DNA of 11,118 nucleotides from Phoronis ovalis (taxonomy: Eukaryota > Phoronida > Phoronidae): NCBI GenBank assembly GCA_028565635.1, contig JAOXYB010056201.1, forward strand, positions 1 through 11,118, read 5' to 3'. The notes under the pieces are model-generated. The model was not told where the DNA came from and ran no database searches. It saw nothing but the letters and a program-made list of their open reading frames with translations. Made by a program: the position numbers and the translations under genes. Position 1 is the first letter of the stretch; each line of letters starts with the position of its first letter. This document shows, piece by piece, positions 9,901 to 11,118 of the stretch.

Positions 9901-11118
9901 AATTATGCCCCGAAAATATTATTACCTTAAATTTCTAGAAGTACAAATGAATGTCGTAGTTTAATGAAATAAGTTTTCACAGGAACAAATAATATTTGAT
10001 GACAAATTTGCCATGCACTGCTGCCTAAGTAACCAACATGCAGACATGCTGTAATAACTCAACAGGATTACCAACTTAATGGTAGAGATGTGTATACTTT
10101 TGATTAAACCAGACATGTAGTGCTCCTAAAATAGAGACAGTGATGCATGCTAAAAATGAGGTCTAAAATTGTTAAGTGTGTATTTTATATCATGTTGCTG
10201 GCACTTTAATTTGTAGCTGACACCAAATCACATCATTTTCTTTAAACATTCCAATTTCTTATACTGACACACATATTTGCATGGAGCTGCATGTGCTGTA
10301 CCACAAGGTCTGGATCTCAACTTTGTGCCCACACAAGAAATCGCTTTCTATAATCCAATCTAAGATCCCAGTGACAAGAAACATCTTCAAAAATACACAA
10401 CTGTTTGTGAGCTAGTTTAAACGAATTATTAGACATTATTTCCTGTCATATAATTACCTATTTATTACCTTGGGCATAACATTATGCACTCTCTCACCTT
10501 AAAATTTTTACAGCCTCCATATTAAAATACATGACATCCCATAGTTGCTTAGCACCGTTTCTTTCTAATTCTTCAAAATAATTCTTAAGATTTAATTCAC
10601 CGAGTTGAAGCACCAATAAATTTCTAGATTTAGAATTCTGAGGCACAAGAATCGTAGGTGCTCTAATGTCAATGTTCAAGCTTAAAAGTTTCTTATTCTG
10701 ATCGATGTCGTGTACTCCTCGGAGGACAACATCATTTGCAGCAGCATATGCAGTCTCCGTCATTTCTGGATTTATGAAGGGTTCAACGAAAGCCTACAAT
10801 GTACACATTCGTTTTAAACAGTGACACATAAAACAGGCTTACTAATAAATATATATAGTACCACGACATAATTATTTTTGTAAAAACTAATTTAAATAAC
10901 ATAATTATAAAATTAATTCTGACACCACCAAAATTTTTTAACAAATCATATTAAATACAATCATGAGGTTTATCTAGATCTTCTATCAGAAGACTTCATC
11001 GTTCAGTTGATCTCTGAAACTCACCTATAAATATGGTTTGCGCAGAATTTTTTCTTTATAAACTGTTTAATGGTAAAATACAAGACATATCAAATATTTA
11101 ACGTACCATGATATCATT
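886..11118 (-). CDS. VPS13: VPS13A/C-type bridge-like lipid transfer protein, internal part of a split gene (18 exons, both ends missing)
   Basis: VPS13 proteins are very long, rod-shaped lipid transfer proteins. Their repeating beta-groove core moves glycerolipids between the ER and partner membranes such as mitochondria, endosomes, lipid droplets or autophagosomes. Eighteen minus-strand exons join in one frame (2753 nt, 917 codons) with GT-AG borders throughout and compatible phases at all 17 junctions. From 5' to 3' they are 11107-11118 (cut), 10498-10793, 9686-9839, 8604-8876, 8055-8218, 7658-7761, 7255-7380, 6778-6908, 6316-6432, 5713-5871, 5076-5178, 4213-4385, 3801-3929, 3372-3588, 2790-3026, 1491-1630, 1210-1320 and 886-992. 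Blocks such as RAPTILVPQ, VLHPC, FYNEKLDVWQPLIEP and SRDQLLLNL match the order recalled for human VPS13A, roughly its middle third up to the VAB domain. No alignment was run. The VPS13A/C type is preferred over B and D by this block order; A versus C is not resolved. The N-terminal chorein and C-terminal ATG2-C/PH regions lie outside the window. Confidence 0.9.
1210..1320 (-). CDS. VPS13: VPS13 window exon 17: entry to the VAB/SHR-BD region
   Basis: Phase 0-0 exon of 37 codons: acceptor CTTGAAG, donor CCT|GTAAGT. The peptide HDLPQLEVYNLLGLHTKLCL lines up with human 'KDLAPFMILNSLGLTISVSP', which opens the six-module VPS13 adaptor-binding (VAB) domain. In that domain, proteins with a Pro-x-Pro motif are bound to target VPS13 to membranes. 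Most of the VAB domain lies beyond the left edge. Confidence 0.88.
1491..1630 (-). CDS. VPS13: VPS13 window exon 16: 'SRDQLLLNLTANAMDII' segment
   Basis: Entered in phase 1 after ATGACAG, exits in phase 0 at CAG|GTGAGA. After an acidic lead (SPEIGYDDVDGTVEQTE) it encodes WYMVMTSRDQLLLNLTANAM and DIIMNVSQ. This matches human 'YKTVISFHSKDQLNITLSKCGLVMLNNLVKAF': the last groove strand, followed by the helix before the VAB domain. Confidence 0.92.
1631..2789. other. Longest intron (between exons 15 and 16)
   Basis: A 1159-nt intron with GTTAGA donor and ATGACAG acceptor on the minus strand. It holds the 43-bp minisatellite at 1773-1901. The rest is AT-rich. The plus-strand open frame at 2179-2409 has no recognisable domain or compositional support and is not called a gene. 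Confidence 0.8.
1773..1901. repeat. Minisatellite, three 43-bp tandem copies
   Basis: Copies at 1773-1815, 1816-1858 and 1859-1901, each beginning TTAGAATTATTCT and ending GTGGTGATCCTT. Copies 2 and 3 are identical; copy 1 differs at two positions (TGGCCCCG against TTGCCCTG). The near identity points to recent duplication. There are no spacers, so this is not a CRISPR array. Confidence 0.95.
2790..3026 (-). CDS. VPS13: VPS13 window exon 15: acidic Asp/Ser-rich linker, second half, with FFAT-like candidate
   Basis: Phase 1-1 exon of 237 nt, so skipping it would keep the frame. Acceptor ATTTCAG, donor TCTG|GTTAGA. It encodes AISHHSDIQGESDSEPESFL, an AKISSTFGQLF segment, then a strongly acidic run (SDSDDGDEADISDNAADDGD) leading into SDFDDALDSAYDKPVFL. 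Many Ser residues sit beside Asp/Glu and fit casein kinase 2 type sites. The exon is supported by phase on both sides, by splice sites and by an uninterrupted 79-codon frame. It is not supported by homology, as disordered linkers are poorly conserved. Confidence 0.82.
3027..3371. other. Intron between exons 14 and 15, no further feature seen
   Basis: AT-rich 345-nt intron with minus-strand GTAATG donor and TTTCAG acceptor. I see no repeat or RNA gene in it. Confidence 0.75.
3372..3588 (-). CDS. VPS13: VPS13 window exon 14: polar, Ser/Glu-rich disordered linker, first half
   Basis: Phase 0 start after CTTTCAG, phase 1 exit at AGT G|GTAATG; 72 codons. It begins LIQAPSHPIAFTSKDDILES, then becomes polar (HASHGGERSSETETDNEAD), then has a basic patch, IIRRSRSLKPRHPSERS. 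No structured domain is visible. The exon follows directly on the 'RPWEVLVK' strand, where human VPS13A has only a short loop. The frame stays open into the intron to 3253, but that extension is low-complexity intron sequence. Confidence 0.85.
3801..3929 (-). CDS. VPS13: VPS13 window exon 13: 'FYNEKLDVWQPLIEP' signature
   Basis: Phase 0-0 exon of 43 codons: acceptor CTTGTAG, donor AAG|GTAAAC. LSIHCELHLHTRFYNEKLDV then WQPLIEPVMENE and YRPWEVLVK are nearly colinear with human VPS13A 'LHCQLELEVHYYNEMFGVWEPLLEPLE... FRPWNLGIK'. The 'yYNe...WEPllEP' motif recurs across VPS13 proteins and makes the family assignment very firm. Confidence 0.95.
4051..4080. repeat. Three degenerate 10-bp tandem units
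   Basis: TCATCTGACA, TGATCTGACA and TCATTGGACA follow one another inside the intron between exons 12 and 13. The array is short and of uncertain meaning. Confidence 0.6.
4213..4385 (-). CDS. VPS13: VPS13 window exon 12: beta-groove segment
   Basis: Entered in phase 1 after ATTCAAG and exits in phase 0 at CAG|GTAAAA. The segment TLSADIKELVVVFEMENLDN then LPMLIIETSLDAEIQDWSKQ reproduces human 'MIKMNIDSIFIVLEAGIGHRTVPMLLAKSRFSGEGKNWSS', including the xPML core and a Trp-Ser near the end. The intron just upstream (5' of it) carries the MITE at 4561-4742. Confidence 0.92.
4386..5075. other. Intron between exons 11 and 12 carrying the MITE
   Basis: 690-nt intron with minus-strand GTAATC donor and TTCAAG acceptor. 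Apart from the inserted element at 4561-4742 it is plain AT-rich sequence. Without the insertion the intron would be about 505 nt. Confidence 0.8.
4561..4742. mobile_element. PIF/Harbinger-like MITE, 182 bp, perfect 42-bp terminal inverted repeats
   Basis: The first 42 bases (4561-4602) and the last 42 (4701-4742) are exact inverted copies, starting GGGCTGTTCCAGTAAAAAAA and continuing into a G5-A-G9 run and AAGGC. The element is flanked by TAA on both sides (4558-4560 and 4743-4745). A 3-bp TAA/TTA target duplication and GGGC-type ends are typical of PIF/Harbinger elements. It is too short to code for a transposase. The interior holds three TGGGTGGT units at 4621-4628, 4643-4650 and 4676-4683. 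The perfect arms suggest a recent insertion. The superfamily call is an inference from target site and ends. Confidence 0.88.
5076..5178 (-). CDS. VPS13: VPS13 window exon 11: charged linker with conserved Trp
   Basis: Phase 0 start after GAAG, exit in phase 1 at GAA G|GTAATC. An acidic-basic run (EEKEDEKSTVKRP) leads into FWHVKPASAKPFLDLGE, comparable to the human 'QLWEKKDTKTLKMWFLEESN' loop. The acceptor has A before AG and is weaker than its neighbours. A second AG a few bases on (…GAAGGAAG) is an in-frame alternative that would remove two Glu residues. Confidence 0.83.
5179..5712. other. Intron between exons 10 and 11, no further feature seen
   Basis: 534 nt, very AT-rich, minus-strand GTAAAG donor. 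No open frame with coding character and no clear repeat. Confidence 0.75.
5713..5871 (-). CDS. VPS13: VPS13 window exon 10: 'VLHPCNIELT' segment
   Basis: Phase 0-0 exon of 53 codons: acceptor ATATTTAG, donor CAG|GTAAAG. VLHPCNIELTQSV mirrors human 'VLQPCDLFYQTT'. MDFAVEHLQLHVSATTVNMI followed by LDVIQVI mirrors 'IDMSVKSLTLKVSPVIINTMITITSAL'. Strand followed by amphipathic helix is the standard unit of the beta-groove. Exact correspondence of the exon start with the conserved block supports the border. Confidence 0.93.
5872..6315. other. Intron between exons 9 and 10, no further feature seen
   Basis: 444 nt, AT-rich, with minus-strand GTGAGT donor and ATTTAG acceptor. Nothing else recognised. 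Confidence 0.75.
6316..6432 (-). CDS. VPS13: VPS13 window exon 9: beta-groove segment with basic patch
   Basis: Phase 0-0 exon of 39 codons: acceptor TGTTTAG, donor ATA|GTGAGT. It encodes AVGELDFCSHLGKQDVVARL, then HDVTILSCVYRKRKSTARI. This corresponds to human 'NSTMTAAIKDLQVRACPFLPVKRKGKITTV', including the basic RKRKS cluster before the next strand. Confidence 0.9.
6433..6777. other. Intron between exons 8 and 9, no further feature seen
   Basis: 345 nt, AT-rich, with minus-strand GTTAGT donor and TGTTTAG acceptor. Nothing else recognised. Confidence 0.75.
6778..6908 (-). CDS. VPS13: VPS13 window exon 8: 'EPEIVLFADP' strand
   Basis: Acceptor TTTGTAG, entered in phase 1; phase 0 exit at AAG|GTTAGT. 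The block LSIQAVVKEPEIVLFADPKD is very close to human VPS13A 'INVIIKNPEIVFVADMTKND', one of the most recognisable strands of this part of the protein. It is preceded by a polar loop, LPSATGSDNDS. Confidence 0.92.
6909..7254. other. Intron between exons 7 and 8, no further feature seen
   Basis: 346 nt, AT-rich, with minus-strand GTTGGT donor and TTTGTAG acceptor. Nothing else recognised. Confidence 0.75.
7255..7380 (-). CDS. VPS13: VPS13 window exon 7: groove strand plus hydrophobic helix
   Basis: Phase 1-1 exon: acceptor CTTTCAG, donor CAG|GTTGGT. It encodes AKVEKIRLNVCVPYFMTIYD, then FVMNSLTSGKD. It matches the human pattern 'EMYICASVEFLQTVANVFLEAYTTG': a strand, then a short hydrophobic helix and a polar exit. 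A nearby GTACAT four bases downstream of the chosen donor is an alternative site, but it would break the phase match with exon 8. Confidence 0.9.
7658..7761 (-). CDS. VPS13: VPS13 window exon 6: linker and amphipathic segment
   Basis: The first base completes the Arg codon from exon 5 (acceptor TTTCCAG). The exon ends in phase 1 at ACA A|GTAATG. It encodes MLQTSFDLKRPRDGSTAVPM and then IDFLFSQTPQGNQT. It corresponds to the human 'ATPRMIGLTVGFDKKDMMDIKYRKV' region. The peptide is short and moderately conserved; phase continuity on both sides is the main support. Confidence 0.85.
8055..8218 (-). CDS. VPS13: VPS13 window exon 5: beta-groove segment
   Basis: Phase 0 start after TTTGTAG with MLVDDNPYKPLSQFTVSTIN; phase 2 end at AAGAG|GTGAGT. 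The order 'FTVSTINLNADINMRSAMKVHVTLLSVSLDDLR' as a whole matches human VPS13A 'LAEFKLENIISTLKM... FSLKNCILDDKR', including the DDLR/DDKR turn. The first codon is ATG, but this is an internal exon, not a start. Confidence 0.9.
8219..8603. other. Intron between exons 4 and 5
   Basis: 385 nt with a strong GTAAGTG donor. The exon 4 frame happens to remain open to 8475, but the sequence changes character at the donor. Confidence 0.8.
8604..8876 (-). CDS. VPS13: VPS13 window exon 4: 'DDLQLAVAVLTENL' helix plus a polar loop
   Basis: This phase 0-0 exon of 91 codons starts after TGCTGCAG with VSITSDDLQLAVAVLTENLN. This is the family's 'strand, then DDL..., then short helix' element (human: 'SQEDITTIFKTLHGN'). 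A hydrophilic Ser/Thr/Glu loop follows (SSKPSHGRTES ... EETSGDENENT), and then the next strand, KLMAVKFVAKGMNIQLL. The donor is a strong GTAAGTG at 8603. The frame stays open for another 43 codons into the intron, to a stop at 8475-8477. The intron portion does not resemble VPS13, so the exon ends at the donor. Confidence 0.9.
8961..9148. repeat. Imperfect long inverted repeat, possible decayed MITE
   Basis: The core is a perfect 13-bp arm pair, TTGTGAATATTTT at 9042-9054 and its complement at 9064-9076, around a 9-nt loop. Outward, the arms remain recognisably related. The clearest outer match is TTTCGCATG near 8984-8992, with its complement near 9122-9130; the similarity extends out to AACAGACT/AACAAACT at the two ends. 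No target duplication was identified. It may be an old non-autonomous transposon or a chance-assisted hairpin. Confidence 0.5.
9341..9373. repeat. Pentanucleotide microsatellite (CTACG/CTACA)
   Basis: Six and a half CTACR units in a row: CTACG, three CTACA, two CTACG, then CTA. Intronic; no effect on the coding frame. Confidence 0.92.
9686..9839 (-). CDS. VPS13: VPS13 window exon 3: beta-groove segment
   Basis: The acceptor is TTATAG; the first base completes an Arg codon begun in exon 2 (phase 2). The exon ends in phase 0 at CAG|GTTAGT. It encodes FTLDHVIVHPIKLEVDFKRV, then VQYDVTGKMETVQ. The alternating hydrophobic pattern fits the 'PLNLEVVVERN... FNVNAQLKPMEF' region recalled for human VPS13A. 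Confidence 0.9.
9840..10497. other. Intron between exons 2 and 3, no further feature seen
   Basis: 658 nt with minus-strand GTGAGA donor and TTATAG acceptor. Short ATGCATGC-type palindromes occur, but I see no repeat element, RNA gene or extra exon. Confidence 0.75.
10498..10793 (-). CDS. VPS13: VPS13 window exon 2: conserved 'APxxLVPQ' groove segment
   Basis: The exon starts after acceptor TTGTAG in phase 0 with AFVEPFINPEM and ends in phase 2 at AG|GTGAGA. It encodes about 98 residues. The stretch LSLNIDIRAPTILVPQ followed by NLLVLQLGEL is the clearest VPS13 signature in the window. It corresponds to human VPS13A 'DINIKAPVVVIPQ', followed by a hydrophobic strand ending in Gly. The N-terminal half, ETAYAAANDVVLRGV, is the helical linker that precedes this strand in the family. 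If the internal ATG at 10763 were read as a start it would cut into the conserved exon, so it is not a start codon. Confidence 0.92.
10794..11106. other. Intron between exons 1 and 2, no further feature seen
   Basis: 313 nt, AT-rich, with minus-strand GTACGT donor and TTGTAG acceptor. Confidence 0.7.
11107..11118 (-). CDS. VPS13: VPS13 window exon 1 (partial, cut by window end)
   Basis: Only the last four codons are visible (N-D-I-M), followed by the donor GTACGT at 11106-11101. The exon ends in phase 0, which matches the phase-0 start of the next exon. The call rests on the donor and phase only, because the peptide is too short to recognise. The exon continues upstream beyond the window. 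Confidence 0.55.

Noticed and set aside
10494-10763. Independent 89-residue gene starting at ATG 10763
   Set aside because: The conserved frame continues upstream of that ATG to the acceptor at 10794, and the last codon runs into the donor. It is an internal exon of VPS13.

Overview
This window looks like a piece of an intron-rich, AT-rich animal nuclear genome, most likely an invertebrate. By eye the DNA is about two-thirds A+T. The only gene I can support is split into 18 small exons (about 100-300 nt) with GT-AG introns of about 170-1160 nt. The introns carry miniature inverted-repeat transposons and short tandem repeats. I see no bacterial operon, no rRNA or tRNA, and no CRISPR array. The phylum cannot be fixed from the sequence alone.

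All 18 exons lie on the minus strand, so the gene reads from about 11118 down to 886, and it is open at both window edges. Joined in order, the exons keep one reading frame: every donor phase matches the next acceptor phase over 2753 nt (917 codons plus 2 nt), with no stop codon. The protein is the middle to C-terminal-middle part of a VPS13-family bridge-like lipid transfer protein of the VPS13A/C type. It follows, block by block, the order I recall for human VPS13A. The landmarks are an 'RAPTILVPQ' block, paired hydrophobic beta-strand segments, 'FYNEKLDVWQPLIEPV', 'SRDQLLLNLTANAMDII' and 'YNLLGLHTKL'. The window therefore ends just before, or at the start of, the VAB/SHR-BD adaptor-binding domain. 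VPS13 proteins form a long hydrophobic groove that carries glycerolipids between membranes at organelle contact sites.

From right to left the layout is as follows. The partial exon 1 to exon 13 (11118-3801) encode successive beta-groove segments with short polar loops. Exons 14 and 15 (3588-2790) encode a long, low-complexity Ser/Asp/Glu-rich linker that is far longer than the loop I recall at this point in human VPS13A; it contains a FFAT-like candidate. Exons 16 and 17 (1630-1210) return to conserved VPS13 sequence. Exon 18 (992-886) is a variable acidic segment.

The non-coding part holds: a ~730-bp degenerate foldback element filling 1-729; a 43-bp x 3 minisatellite at 1773-1901; a perfect 182-bp PIF/Harbinger-like MITE at 4561-4742 with 42-bp terminal inverted repeats, long G-runs and a TAA target duplication; an old inverted repeat at 8961-9148; and a CTACR microsatellite at 9341-9373. 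I found no convincing new enzymatic or defence system. The most interesting points are the lineage-specific acidic linker with its FFAT-like motif in a frame-preserving exon, and the intronic transposon structures.
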